In this document: positions 18,980-27,952 of the stretch, piece by piece
Position numbering within the stretch: position 1 is the stretch's first letter
How the letters are laid out: each line of letters starts with the position of its first letter
Program-made: the position numbers and the translations under genes
From: Ilyomonas limi
GTDB lineage: Bacteria > Bacteroidota > Bacteroidia > Chitinophagales > Chitinophagaceae
DNA: 64,000 nucleotides
Assembly: GCF_005233845.1 (NCBI RefSeq)
Contig: NZ_SZQL01000002.1
Span: forward strand, 248,001-312,000
Reading direction: 5' to 3'
Notes under the pieces: model-generated
Seen by the model: the letters and a program-made list of their open reading frames with translations, nothing else
The model's database searches: none
Told to the model about the DNA's origin: nothing

Positions 18980-19134
18980 GCCACAAAGACTCAAAAACAA
19001 AAAGATTTTTGAGGAATGTGATGCTCGCCGCAACCTCTCTTATTCTTTAACTGAATAAATTTTTGTCTTCGTTTTCTTTTTATACACAAAAACAAAAAAC
19101 AGCTGTATTCTTCGTGTCTTTGCTACTTTGTGGC
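18980..19134. repeat. Imperfect inverted repeat of the CCACAAAG type, copy 1
   Basis: GCCACAAAG (18980-18988) and CTTTGTGGC (19126-19134) bound an AT-rich stretch with CGTGTCTTTG inside the right arm. Related elements lie at 22099-22191 and 57191-57267. It fills most of the leuS-ftsX divergent gap. Confidence 0.65.
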
Positions 19135-19199
19135 TAACACCTGCATACTAAGCGCGTAAAAGCTGCGTTAAGAATGTGTGCAAATGTAGGTGAAACCCC

Positions 19200-19207
19200 T
19201 AAATTTG
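19200..19207 (+). promoter_or_regulatory. Candidate -7 promoter box of ftsX
   Basis: TAAATTTG fits TAnnTTTG and ends 25 bases before the ATG at 19233. Confidence 0.5.
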
Positions 19208-19232
19208 CCGACCTCTAAAACCGCTTTTACAT

Positions 19233-20108
19233 ATGGCGCAATTTGGCAAAGGTTCTTCTAAACGCAGCAAAGCAAGCTACATTTACAGTATTATCGGCGT
19301 ATCGCTCATCCTCTTTTTGTTAGGTGTGATGGGCTGGATTTTTTTAAATTTCAGGCAGGTAGGTAATTCTTTTAAAGAAGACATTCGCATCAGCGCATAC
19401 CTGCGCACAATGAATAAAGATACGATTGCACAGATACAGCAGTTTATTGCCACGAAGCCTTATGCTAAAAAGGTAGAATATATTGATAAGGAAAAAGCAA
19501 AAGCTTTGTGGAATAAAGATGGCAACGAAGACTGGGATAAAATCTTGGACTACAATCCGCTGCCTGAAAGCATTGATTTTTATGCCAATGCGGATTACCT
19601 TGACAAAGACAGCCTGCAAAAAATAAACAACCAGTTATTGGGCACTTATCCCGACCAGATAAGTGATATTACCTACCCGCAAACACTGGTGAATACTGTG
19701 AATGAAAAGACCAAAACTTTTGGAGTTGCCTTTTTGGTAGTAGCGATAATATTGTGCATTATTGTAATTGTAATCATTGATAATACCATTCGCCTTGCCA
19801 TGTTCAGCAACCGGTTTTTGATTAAAACAATGCAGATGGTGGGCGCTACGCGGCAGTTCATTACCAAGCCCATGGATATAAGAGCGGTGATTAATGGATT
19901 AATTAGCTCTGGCATTGCTATACTGTTGCTGTTCTTATTAATTCAATGGGCAGAAAACTGGATTCCGCAACTGAAAGCCATTCACGATTTACAATTGAAC
20001 TTAATGCTGTTTGGTGGTATGCTGGTAATTGGCGTTGGCATCTCACTGATAAGCACACACCGGAGTGTGGTAAAGTATTTGAAGCTAAAACTGGATGATT
20101 TGTATTAA
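19233..20108 (+). CDS. ftsX: Cell division protein FtsX (permease-like)
   Basis: A 291-residue inner-membrane protein that with FtsE couples the divisome to peptidoglycan hydrolase activation. One N-terminal helix (YIYSIIGVSLILFLLGVMGW) is followed by an extracytoplasmic domain (EDIRISAYLRTM to about SDITYPQ). Three C-terminal helices carry the conserved MQMVGATRQFI loop, the FtsX-family signature. FtsE is not adjacent. DUF3098 follows after 126 bases, an order common in Bacteroidota. Confidence 0.95.
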   Translation: MAQFGKGSSKRSKASYIYSIIGVSLILFLLGVMGWIFLNFRQVGNSFKEDIRISAYLRTMNKDTIAQIQQFIATKPYAKKVEYIDKEKAKALWNKDGNEDWDKILDYNPLPESIDFYANADYLDKDSLQKINNQLLGTYPDQISDITYPQTLVNTVNEKTKTFGVAFLVVAIILCIIVIVIIDNTIRLAMFSNRFLIKTMQMVGATRQFITKPMDIRAVINGLISSGIAILLLFLLIQWAENWIPQLKAIHDLQLNLMLFGGMLVIGVGISLISTHRSVVKYLKLKLDDLY

Positions 20109-20234
20109 GAAGCGCTTGCATCAGGAGCAATCTTGTGTATTTCAATCTTGTTAAATACCTGTATCTTGTGCATTGCGCCTTGTACCTTATCATTTTTATC
20201 TTAATCTTGCAAGCTTAATCGTAGAAAAATTATT

Positions 20235-20567
20235 ATGGCAGAAATAAAAAGGGCTTATCAGCCTAATAAAAGGACAACTTCAACACCGAGAAACGTTGTG
20301 CCGAAGCAAGCCAAACAGCCTTTAACCTCGCTGTTTACTAAAGATAATTATAAGTGGATGGCACTGGGTGCTATTGTAGTAGCCATAGGCATGTTTTTGA
20401 TGAGTGGTGGCAGAAATGAAAATCCAAACCAGTTTGATCCGAAGCTGGTGTATGGTACTATGCGCATTACCGTTGCTCCCATTATTATTTTATTAGGTTT
20501 GGTGATTGAAATATATGCCATTTTCAGAAAGCCGAAACAGGAAGCAGTAGAAGAGAAAACGGTATAA
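20235..20567 (+). CDS. DUF3098 family membrane protein
   Basis: A 110-residue protein with a basic, Thr/Gln-rich cytoplasmic N-terminus and two membrane helices (WMALGAIVVAIGMFLMSGG and RITVAPIIILLGLVIEIYAI) around the conserved NENPNQFDP. It follows ftsX, and in many Bacteroidota uppP comes next; here a terminator and a decayed gene pair follow instead. Function unknown; envelope association is inferred from context. Confidence 0.9.
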   Translation: MAEIKRAYQPNKRTTSTPRNVVPKQAKQPLTSLFTKDNYKWMALGAIVVAIGMFLMSGGRNENPNQFDPKLVYGTMRITVAPIIILLGLVIEIYAIFRKPKQEAVEEKTV

Positions 20568-20585
20568 CTGAAGTTTTGAAAATAG

Positions 20586-20613
20586 AAAAGCGGCGAAATA
20601 CTTCGCCGCTTTT
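20586..20613. terminator. Intrinsic terminator after DUF3098
   Basis: AAAAGCGGCGAA (20586-20597) pairs with TTCGCCGCTTTT (20602-20613) around ATAC, followed by more T residues. It closes the ftsX unit. Confidence 0.92.
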
Positions 20614-20643
20614 TGTTTTATTTTTACAGTAAATGAATTTTTT

Positions 20644-20889
20644 ATGGCAGAAGAGCAGCAACAGATTGTACCGGAGCATATTCCGCCACCAACCAAGTTT
20701 ACCAATATTTAGCATGAATTGTTAAGGCTTTACAGCCATAATGTATCTGATGAAGATTTATTAGCCATTAAGGATTTAATTGGCAGGTATTTTTTGGACA
20801 AGCTGCAGAAAAAAATTGATGCAGCAGTTGAGAAACTTGGTTATACACAGGAAGATTTTGATGCTATTTTAAACGATCGAAACCAGTAA
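20644..20889 (+). pseudogene. Antitoxin-like gene broken by an in-frame TAG
   Basis: The reading frame from ATG 20644 gives MAEEQQQIVPEHIPPPTKF, then meets TAG at 20710-20712. It resumes in the same frame with HELLRLYSHNVSDEDLLAIK and continues to TAA at 20887-20889 (81 codons in all). The composition and its position 4 bases before a PIN-type toxin remnant fit the antitoxin of a type II pair. No frameshift is needed to read it. It is probably non-functional, though the 58 codons after the stop could restart only at a weak non-ATG codon. Confidence 0.7.
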
Positions 20890-20893
20890 TCCT

Positions 20894-21310
20894 ATGAGGG
20901 TTGTAGTAAATACGAATGTGCTTATAGCAATCGTTCCATCTAAATCTTAATACCACTTTGTATATCAATTAATAAAGAATAACAAGTTAGACTTGATGAT
21001 TTCAAATGAAATCGCTTTGGAATACGAAGAACAACTGAAGTTTAGGTATAAATTGTTTTCGGTAGAGGATGAACTGACAAGTCTATTTCGGTTACCAAAT
21101 GTCAGGCTTTATACGCCTGATTTCTCTTGAAATCTCATTACAGTTGATCCCGATGATAACAAATTGGTGGATTGTGCCATTGCTGCTAATGCCGGTTATA
21201 TTATTACCAACGATGCTCACTTCAACATGTTGAAGAACATCACTTTTCCTAAAGTAAACACGCTTACGTTGCAGGCATTTATTTCGCTGCTTTCAAAATC
21301 AAATCTCTAA
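20894..21310 (+). pseudogene. PIN-domain toxin gene broken by in-frame TAA and TGA
   Basis: From ATG 20894 one frame gives MRVVVNTNVLIAIVPSKS, a TAA at 20948-20950, a long central part ending RLYTPDFS, a TGA at 21128-21130, and the C-terminal half with DPDDNKLVDCAIAANAGYII and TNDAHF, ending at TAA 21308-21310 (138 codons). This is a complete PIN-domain ribonuclease layout. The family's first Asp (usually DTNVL) is Asn here, so the nuclease site is damaged too. The gene is dead by substitution, not by indels. Confidence 0.8.
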
Positions 21311-21337
21311 TTTTCTTGCACTTTTTAGTACTATTAA

Positions 21338-22054
21338 TTACTCCACTTTAGTAACCGAGCCCGAGCCGTTGATATGTGAATCAACATTAGCATTTCCTCT
21401 GTATTTAATGTGCCCGGAGCCATTTATTTTTAAGGTCAGTTGTTTAGAAGCCATTACTTCGGCATCACCACTGCCATTGATACCTACTTCAGCTTTTTGT
21501 GTATTTAAACCAAAACAATAAATATTGCCCGAACCGGATAGACCGGCAACCCATTTATCGGCACTGCCGCTCAGCTTTATGTTGCCGCTGCCATTCATGA
21601 GGCTTTTGAGTTCTGGCGTATTTACCTGCATATCAATATTGCCGGAGCCGCTCAACTTCAAAGTCATATCATCAGGGTTCACCAGCATACCTTGCGAAGT
21701 AATATTGCCGCTGCCATCTAAAACCACTTCATTAAACACCGGCGCTGCAACATACACCCTCATAGGATTATCAGAGTGAAGATTGTAGCCTTTCTTTGTT
21801 CTAATGTGTAAAGTTTTTCCATCCACATCAGTAAGAATATAAGGTAATAAATTCTGGTCGGCTTCCACTCTTACGCCAGCATTGGGGGCGTCTTGCAAAA
21901 TAATATCCATTGGCCCCGAAGCTTCCACACTATTGAAAGAACTAACCTGCCTGTTTTCATTTGCATGCTGTCCATTCCCTTCCACCCTTTCACCCATCCA
22001 GTTGCAGGAAAATAAAACGGGCATCAGCATACATAAGAATAACCACTTTTGCAT
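21338..22054 (-). CDS. GIN-domain (DUF2807) lipoprotein
   Basis: A 238-residue outer-envelope lipoprotein: the signal peptide MQKWLFLCMLMPVLFSC ends in a lipobox Cys. The rest is a beta-helix 'head GIN' domain with a ladder of seven Gly-Ser-Gly turns about 20-25 residues apart (DGSGNI, SGSGNI, NGSGNI, SGSGNI, NGSGDA, NGSGHI, NGSGSV). The family is common in Bacteroidota and is suggested to act in adhesion; no function is proven. An inverted repeat separates it from the M20 gene upstream. Confidence 0.9.
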   Translation of the reverse strand: MQKWLFLCMLMPVLFSCNWMGERVEGNGQHANENRQVSSFNSVEASGPMDIILQDAPNAGVRVEADQNLLPYILTDVDGKTLHIRTKKGYNLHSDNPMRVYVAAPVFNEVVLDGSGNITSQGMLVNPDDMTLKLSGSGNIDMQVNTPELKSLMNGSGNIKLSGSADKWVAGLSGSGNIYCFGLNTQKAEVGINGSGDAEVMASKQLTLKINGSGHIKYRGNANVDSHINGSGSVTKVE

Positions 22055-22098
22055 ATGGATTGATTTAGAAGTTTAGTTTTTGGTGTTAGGAATTTTTT

Positions 22099-22191
22099 GA
22101 ACCACAAAGTACAGAGAACACTAAGTTACACAAAGTATATCATCCTTATATTTCTTCGCGCTACTTTGTGATCTTCGTGTCTCTGTGGTTC
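22099..22191. repeat. Imperfect inverted repeat of the CCACAAAG type, copy 2
   Basis: GAACCACA (22099-22106) and TGTGGTTC (22184-22191) bound the element; inner sequence continues the match loosely (AAGTACAGAGAACAC against CGTGTCTCTG). It lies between the M20 and GIN genes and is related to 18980-19134 and 57191-57267. Confidence 0.65.
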
Positions 22192-22201
22192 AAATTAAAA
22201 C

Positions 22202-23572
22202 TCATCCTTTCATTTCCGCATAATACTGATGAAAATAGGGAATGGTTTCAATGCCTTTGTAAAAATTAAACAACTCAAATTTTTCATTCGGACTATGCAG
22301 GTTATCGCTATCCAAACCAAAGCCCAGGAATACCGTTTTGCAATTCAATTCACTTTCAAACAAAGCTGTAATGGGAATGCTGCCGCCGCCGCGCACCGGA
22401 ATGGGTGGCTTGCCAAAAGCAGTTTCCAGCGCCTTAGCAGCTGCTTTGTATTCTACACTGTCCATGGGCGTTAAATAAGGATCTCCACCATGGTGTTCTT
22501 CGGCTTTAACAGTCACCGAAGGCGGAGCTATTTTTTTTAAATGATCAATCACCAGTTTTGTAATTACCTGATGCTTTTGGTTGGGCACCAACCGGCAACT
22601 GATTTTTGCATGTGCCTTAGATGGCAATACCGTTTTAGCACCTTCGCCCGTGTACCCGCCCCAGATACCATTCACCTCCAGTGTAGGCCTTATGCCGGTT
22701 CGCTCGTTGGTAGTATAGCCTTTTTCGCCCCATAATTCCTTTACCCCCAAATCATTTTTATATTCTTCTTCATCATAGGGCGCTTTTGCCATTTCTGCCC
22801 TTTCTGCAGCAGACGATTCTACCACATCATCATAAAAATGCGGGATGGTAACATGATTGTTTTCATCGTGCAGCGAAGCAATCATTTTGGCTAAAATGGT
22901 GATAGGATTAGCAACAGCACCGCCATACACACCACTATGCAAGTCGCGGTTTGGACCGGTTACTTCTACTTCTATATAACTTAAGCCACGCACACCCACA
23001 TCTATGCTTGGGTTCTGCATACTGAGCATAGCCGTATCGCTGATGAGTACTACATCGGCTTTCAACAATTCCTTATTTGCTTTTACAAAATCTTCCAGAT
23101 GACTGCTGCCTATTTCTTCTTCGCCTTCAATCAGGAATTTGATATTAACCGGCAGCGAGGCGGTTTTGGTGAATATTTCCAGTGCTTTTACGTGCATATA
23201 AAACTGCCCTTTATCATCGGCAGAACCGCGGGCATATATTTTACCATCTTTTATTACCGGCTCAAATGGTCCGCTGTGCCACAATTCCAGTGGGTCGGGC
23301 GGCTGCACATCGTAGTGCCCGTAAACCAGCACGGTGGGTTTGGAGGCATCTGTTTTTTTCTCTGCAAATACTACCGGGTGACCTGCTGTTTGATAGATGG
23401 CTACGGTATCGGCACCTGCTTCTTCCAGCCGTTGCTTTACAGCATTGGCGCAGGCAATCATGTCTCCTTTATGCTCGCTGCGGGCACTTACGCTGGGTAT
23501 GCGCAATAGTTGCAGCAGCTCCTCTAAAAACCGGTCTTTATGTTGATCCAAATAGTCTTTCCAGGCTTGCAT
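22202..23572 (-). CDS. M20 family dipeptidase
   Basis: A 456-residue zinc dipeptidase of the CNDP/DapE-like group, cytoplasmic (no signal peptide). Metal-site motifs are YGHYDVQPPDP (His, Asp), the dinuclear-bridging Asp in GSADDKGQ, EGEEEIGSSH (catalytic and ligand Glu), SDTAML (Asp) and the late HSPNEKFEL (His). The dimerisation domain contains RDLHSGVYGG. It probably degrades dipeptides produced by exported peptidases. It is a single gene. Confidence 0.95.
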   Translation of the reverse strand: MQAWKDYLDQHKDRFLEELLQLLRIPSVSARSEHKGDMIACANAVKQRLEEAGADTVAIYQTAGHPVVFAEKKTDASKPTVLVYGHYDVQPPDPLELWHSGPFEPVIKDGKIYARGSADDKGQFYMHVKALEIFTKTASLPVNIKFLIEGEEEIGSSHLEDFVKANKELLKADVVLISDTAMLSMQNPSIDVGVRGLSYIEVEVTGPNRDLHSGVYGGAVANPITILAKMIASLHDENNHVTIPHFYDDVVESSAAERAEMAKAPYDEEEYKNDLGVKELWGEKGYTTNERTGIRPTLEVNGIWGGYTGEGAKTVLPSKAHAKISCRLVPNQKHQVITKLVIDHLKKIAPPSVTVKAEEHHGGDPYLTPMDSVEYKAAAKALETAFGKPPIPVRGGGSIPITALFESELNCKTVFLGFGLDSDNLHSPNEKFELFNFYKGIETIPYFHQYYAEMKG

Positions 23573-23939
23573 GTTATATTATTTTTGCAATGCGAATGTA
23601 ATGCTTTTGGGTGTTGAATAAGCGCAGTAAAAGAAGCAGCGGTGTCTTTTAATGTATGATTTTCAATTGAATTAAGCATCTATGATGAAAACAGCAAGTC
23701 TGTATTCCAAAGATCATCATATTTATATCATTATTCATGTACATCCTATATAAAGCGGCAAGACAATGTAAAAAGAGAATAATAGCCCGGCAGTTTGTTT
23801 GTAAAAAATTACATCCTTTACTAAACCGGTATGTTGCAAACAGATTACTGTTTTCTATATCGTTGCAAATACTTAACTTACCTCATTACTTTGCTTTGAA
23901 GTAGCAGAACTTGCTTCTGCATTGAAAAAATCATCATTC
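23573..23939. other. Intergenic region, no gene found
   Basis: Divergent gap between the M20 dipeptidase and fdhD. It is AT-rich and holds no supported reading frame, hairpin or repeat. The promoters of both genes must be here, but no convincing TAnnTTTG box was located. Confidence 0.4.
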
Positions 23940-24803
23940 ATGTCGAGGTCTTCCATTTCATCAAAATCTGTTATTAAAGTACATGGCACCACCACACGCC
24001 ACGTTAATGATGTGCTTGCCGCAGAAGAGCCACTGGAGATACGGCTTTGCTTTGGCGCTTTTTTGCAAAGAAAGCAGCAAAATATTTCCGTAACCATGCG
24101 CACGCCGGGAAATGACTTTGAACTCGCCACCGGCTTTTTATTTACGGAAGGCATTATAAAAGAAGCTGCAGACATTCATAGCATTAAGCACTGTAATGGA
24201 CTGCACGAGAATGTAGTGAAGGTAGAATTGAAAGAAGAAGTAACAGTGGACATAAGTAAGCTGGAAAGAAACTTTTATACCACTTCCAGTTGCGGAGTTT
24301 GTGGTAAATCTTCTATTGAAGCAGTAAGAACGGTATGCCGCCTCCCCGCCATTAAGAACAATGAACTTCAGTTTTCATCAGCAACTATTTATACGTTACC
24401 TGCCCTTTTGCGGAGCACACAAGCTATATTTGAAAATACCGGCGGCTTGCATGGCTGCGCACTTTTTGATACTTCAGGAAACTTAATTTTAGCAAGAGAA
24501 GATGTTGGGCGACACAATGCAGTAGATAAACTCATTGGCGCAACACTGGCGCAATCGCTGTTTCCGTTAGATCGCTATCTTTTGTTATTAAGCGGAAGAG
24601 CCTCTTTCGAATTAATTCAAAAGGCATGGATGGCAGGTATTAAAATAGTAGCTGCCGTGGGTGCGCCTTCCAGCCTTGCGGCTCAAATGGCAGAAGAAGT
24701 TGGAATGACACTGATTGGCTTCTTAAGAGAAAAAGTTTTTAATATTTATTCCGGTGAACATAGAATAATTATTTCTGATTATGAAAATTCGTATCAAGGG
24801 TAA
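23940..24803 (+). CDS. fdhD: Formate dehydrogenase accessory sulfurtransferase FdhD
   Basis: A 287-residue protein that delivers sulfur from a cysteine desulfurase to the molybdenum cofactor of formate-dehydrogenase-type enzymes. The catalytic CxxC is in SSCGVCGKSS. Other family motifs are TPGNDFELATGFLFTEGII, ENTGGLHGCALFD and EDVGRHNAVDKLIG. ATG 23940 is chosen; the frame extends to a TTG at 23922, which adds only six residues. Its end overlaps the next gene by 23 bases, so the three genes to 27475 form an operon. Confidence 0.96.
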   Translation: MSRSSISSKSVIKVHGTTTRHVNDVLAAEEPLEIRLCFGAFLQRKQQNISVTMRTPGNDFELATGFLFTEGIIKEAADIHSIKHCNGLHENVVKVELKEEVTVDISKLERNFYTTSSCGVCGKSSIEAVRTVCRLPAIKNNELQFSSATIYTLPALLRSTQAIFENTGGLHGCALFDTSGNLILAREDVGRHNAVDKLIGATLAQSLFPLDRYLLLLSGRASFELIQKAWMAGIKIVAAVGAPSSLAAQMAEEVGMTLIGFLREKVFNIYSGEHRIIISDYENSYQG

Positions 24804-25149
24804 TTCGGTTCGTATAAGACTCTCCAAATCGGAAGTGGATGTATTTGCAGAAAAAGGGTATATAGAAGAAAGAACTGAATTTGTAAACAGCACTTTGATT
24901 TATGCAGTTAAAAGCACTAATACCGAAACACTGTCTGCCGACTTTACAGATGGAAACATCACCTTATATGTTCCGCTGCAGTTACTACAGCAATGGGCAG
25001 CTACTAATATGGTAGGGCTCGATTATAACATGCCTGTACATAATGGTGGCACATTATATCTTTTAATAGAAAAAGATTTCAAATGTATTGATGCCGATGT
25101 AAGTGAAGACCAGTCGGACTATTTTGAAAATCCTTTAAAAGCTTGCTGA
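24781..25149 (+). CDS. Small conserved protein of the fdhD-molybdoenzyme operon
   Basis: A 122-residue soluble protein starting MKIRIKGNSVRIRLSKSEVD, with alternating beta strands and a C-terminal acidic stretch ending in Cys. It overlaps fdhD by 23 bases and ends one base before the molybdoenzyme ATG, so translational coupling is likely. It resembles a family (DUF7009, from memory) seen beside FdhD. An accessory role in molybdoenzyme maturation is inferred only from position. Confidence 0.8.
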   Translation: MKIRIKGNSVRIRLSKSEVDVFAEKGYIEERTEFVNSTLIYAVKSTNTETLSADFTDGNITLYVPLQLLQQWAATNMVGLDYNMPVHNGGTLYLLIEKDFKCIDADVSEDQSDYFENPLKAC

Positions 25150-25150
25150 T

Positions 25151-27475
25151 ATGAACAAGGAAGAAATGGAAACGCCCAATGCCGAAAACCCCGAAACATT
25201 TACCGGCGGTTTAAAGGTGGATGAACCAATGAAAGTTGCCGCCGGAGTTGAGGCAGTGTACCATGCTGCACAGCATGTATTTGGCGAGATGAATGTAGGG
25301 CGTGGAATGAAGGCATTATTAGCACTCAACCAAAAAGGGGGTTATGATTGTCCATCGTGTGCATGGCCCGACCCGGATGATGACCGCTCCGGCATTGCTG
25401 AGTATTGTGAAAATGGTGCCAAAGCTGTTGCTGATGAAGCCACCACCAAAGCGTTGCGACCCGATTTCTTTTCGCAACATTCAGTAAAGGCATTGTCCGG
25501 ATTAGATGATTTTCACATTGGTAAAAACGGGCGCATTGCACAACCCATGTATTTGCCGGAAGGTGCCACCCATTATCAGCCGATAAGCTGGGAGGATGCC
25601 TTTAATAAAATAGCGCACCATTTAAACAAGCTTGCAAACCCTAATGAAGCCATCTTTTATACATCGGGCCGCACCAGCAACGAGGCAGCTTTTCTGTATC
25701 AGCTGTTCACCAAAGAATATGGTACTAATAATTTGCCCGATTGTTCCAACATGTGCCACGAATCAACTTCGTTTGCGTTAGCGCAGGCAATCGGCATCGG
25801 TAAAGGCTCGGTAAAACTGGAAGATTTTTATGAAGCAGAAGTGATTATGATTATCGGGCAAAACCCCGGCACCAACCACCCGCGTATGTTGACAGCTTTG
25901 CAAAAGGGCAGGTCCAATGGCGCTACCATTATCTCGGTAAACCCGTTACACGAAACGGGGTTGCTTGGCTTCAGCAATCCGCAAAAACTAAAAGGGGTGT
26001 TTGGTATTAATTCAAAGCTGACCGATATTTTTTTACAGGTCAAAATAAACGGTGATCAGGCTTTACTAAAAGCCATTGAGTATTTGCTGCTGGAAGAAGA
26101 AGAACGGGCGCCCGGCACTGTATTCGACACTACCTTTATAAAAGAACATACTGCCGGCTACGAGGCGTTTATTGCGCAGGTTAAGAAATACAGCCTGGAC
26201 TATCTTGCTACTGCTTCTGGAGTTCCTTTGGAACAAATAAAAAAAGTGGCGGATGTTTTAAAAGGTAAAAGCAAAATCATTATTTGCTGGGCGATGGGCA
26301 TTACCCAGCACAAGAACGCGGTAGATACCATTCGCGAAATTGTAAATTTATTATTGCTGAAGGGATGTATTGGCAAGCCCGGCGCAGGCACCTGCCCTGT
26401 ACGCGGGCACAGCAATGTACAGGGCGACCGTACCGTAGGCATTCTTGACAAACCGCACGAGGCTTTGCTGAACCAGATACAAAAAGTATTTGGCTTTGAG
26501 CCACCAAGAACACATGGCTACGACGTTGTAAAATCTATCCGCGCTATGCACGAAGGCAAAGCAAAAGTATTCTTTGCAATGGGCGGCAATTTCCTGTCTG
26601 CAACTCCCGATACCACTTACACGGCAGAAGCATTAAGAAACTGCGATCTTACTGTTCAGGTTTCTACAAAGCTCAACCGCAGCCATCTGGTGCATGGCAA
26701 AGAGGCGCTTATTCTACCTTGTCTCGGTCGTACCGATAAAGATGAGCATGATGGCATCGTTCAGTTTGTTTCCTGCGAAAACTCAACAGGTGTTGTACAA
26801 ATGTCAAAGGGAATTTTAAAGCCTATATCAGATGATTTATTGAGTGAGCCGGTAATTGTTTGCAGGCTGGCAAAAGCCACTCTCGGCACCAAATCAGTAA
26901 TAAACTGGGATAAGTATGAAAAAAATTACGACGCTATTCGCGACGATATTGAAAAAGTAGTAAACGGCTTTAATAATTACAACGAACGGGTACGGCAAAA
27001 AGGCGGATTTTATTTGCCTAATGGCAGCCGTATAAGAGCATGGGATACTCCAAATGGCAAAGCAAATTTCACCGTTACCAACTTGCAGCTCCCTGAAATT
27101 AAGGACGATGAATTGATAATGATGACCATTCGCAGCCATGACCAGTTTAATACCACTATTTATGGATATGAAGACCGGTATCGTGGTATTCATAACGAAA
27201 GACGTGTTGTGTTTATGAATATCGTTGACATGGCTACATTAAAACTGTATAACGGTGATGTGGTGGATATATGCAGTACGTATGATGGTGTTGAAAGAAT
27301 AGCCCATCAATTTATTGTTATACAATACGACATACCAGAAAAGTGTGTTGCCACTTATTATCCCGAAACAAACGTATTAGTTCCGATAAGCTGCGTAGCT
27401 GATGTGAGCAATCAGCCAACTTCTAAATCGGTTATAGTAAAGATTAAGAAGCATGAAGAGGTTTTAGAACCATAG
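25151..27475 (+). CDS. FdhF/YdeP family molybdopterin oxidoreductase
   Basis: A 774-residue molybdenum bis-MGD enzyme of the FdhF/YdeP type. Motifs are CPSCAWPDPDD near residue 75, SGRTSNEAAFLYQLF, the putative metal-site region SNMCHESTS, GQNPGTNHPRML and the cofactor-binding C-terminal region (RSHDQFNTTIYGYEDRYRG). The classical four-Cys N-terminal [4Fe-4S] module of formate dehydrogenases is not seen. The substrate is uncertain; YdeP of E. coli is linked to acid resistance. FdhD upstream supports a sulfurated Mo centre. No electron-transfer partner subunit is encoded nearby. Confidence 0.93.
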   Translation: MNKEEMETPNAENPETFTGGLKVDEPMKVAAGVEAVYHAAQHVFGEMNVGRGMKALLALNQKGGYDCPSCAWPDPDDDRSGIAEYCENGAKAVADEATTKALRPDFFSQHSVKALSGLDDFHIGKNGRIAQPMYLPEGATHYQPISWEDAFNKIAHHLNKLANPNEAIFYTSGRTSNEAAFLYQLFTKEYGTNNLPDCSNMCHESTSFALAQAIGIGKGSVKLEDFYEAEVIMIIGQNPGTNHPRMLTALQKGRSNGATIISVNPLHETGLLGFSNPQKLKGVFGINSKLTDIFLQVKINGDQALLKAIEYLLLEEEERAPGTVFDTTFIKEHTAGYEAFIAQVKKYSLDYLATASGVPLEQIKKVADVLKGKSKIIICWAMGITQHKNAVDTIREIVNLLLLKGCIGKPGAGTCPVRGHSNVQGDRTVGILDKPHEALLNQIQKVFGFEPPRTHGYDVVKSIRAMHEGKAKVFFAMGGNFLSATPDTTYTAEALRNCDLTVQVSTKLNRSHLVHGKEALILPCLGRTDKDEHDGIVQFVSCENSTGVVQMSKGILKPISDDLLSEPVIVCRLAKATLGTKSVINWDKYEKNYDAIRDDIEKVVNGFNNYNERVRQKGGFYLPNGSRIRAWDTPNGKANFTVTNLQLPEIKDDELIMMTIRSHDQFNTTIYGYEDRYRGIHNERRVVFMNIVDMATLKLYNGDVVDICSTYDGVERIAHQFIVIQYDIPEKCVATYYPETNVLVPISCVADVSNQPTSKSVIVKIKKHEEVLEP

Positions 27476-27952
27476 GTGTTCGAAAGCTGCTGAAGTGCAA
27501 TCTTGTGCTGCGTCATTGCGAGCGGAGTGAGGCAATCTGTGGATGATAGTACAATCAGGCTAAGCCATCAGTATTAATGCACTAATCAATGATAAACTTT
27601 ATTATAAACATCAATTAACCTGTTAAGAATGATTTACGGCTATGCACAGACTGCTTTACTTAATCTCGCAGTGACGAAGTTGCTTTACTCTCAAACATGC
27701 AATGCAGGTTTCAAACACTGGTGGTCTTAGCACCTCAATATTAATATTGTATTATAAGGTAAAGCAGGTTTCCTTGAACGCTGACATCCTTGAACCGTGA
27801 TGTTTTGCATGTAATTGTTTTAACTTTTATAAAATCCTGTATCCTCCCGCCAACAAACAGTTAAGCACATTTCTGCATAAATATACCTGCTAATTAAAGG
27901 CTGTTTGCCATTTTCTGTTTTATATTCGGGCATTAGCATTTTTCCCAGCTCT
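27476..27952. other. Non-coding region containing a palindromic element
   Basis: No gene is supported. Most of the left half is the CGTCATTGCGAG element (27511-27676). The right half is AT-rich and must hold the methyltransferase promoter; no clear box was seen. Confidence 0.5.
27511..27676. repeat. CGTCATTGCGAG inverted-repeat (MITE-like) element
   Basis: The left end CGTCATTGCGAG...GGCAATCTGT (27511-27540) matches the reverse complement of the right end (27646-27676: CGTCACTGCGAG...AAGCAGTCTGT) over about 30 bases. The interior has no gene. A short version lies at 56201-56230. Confidence 0.7.

Noticed and set aside
20644-21310. Stop-codon recoding to explain the three internal stops
   Set aside because: TAG, TAA and TGA would all have to be read through, while all are used as normal ends elsewhere in the window. 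Decay is simpler.
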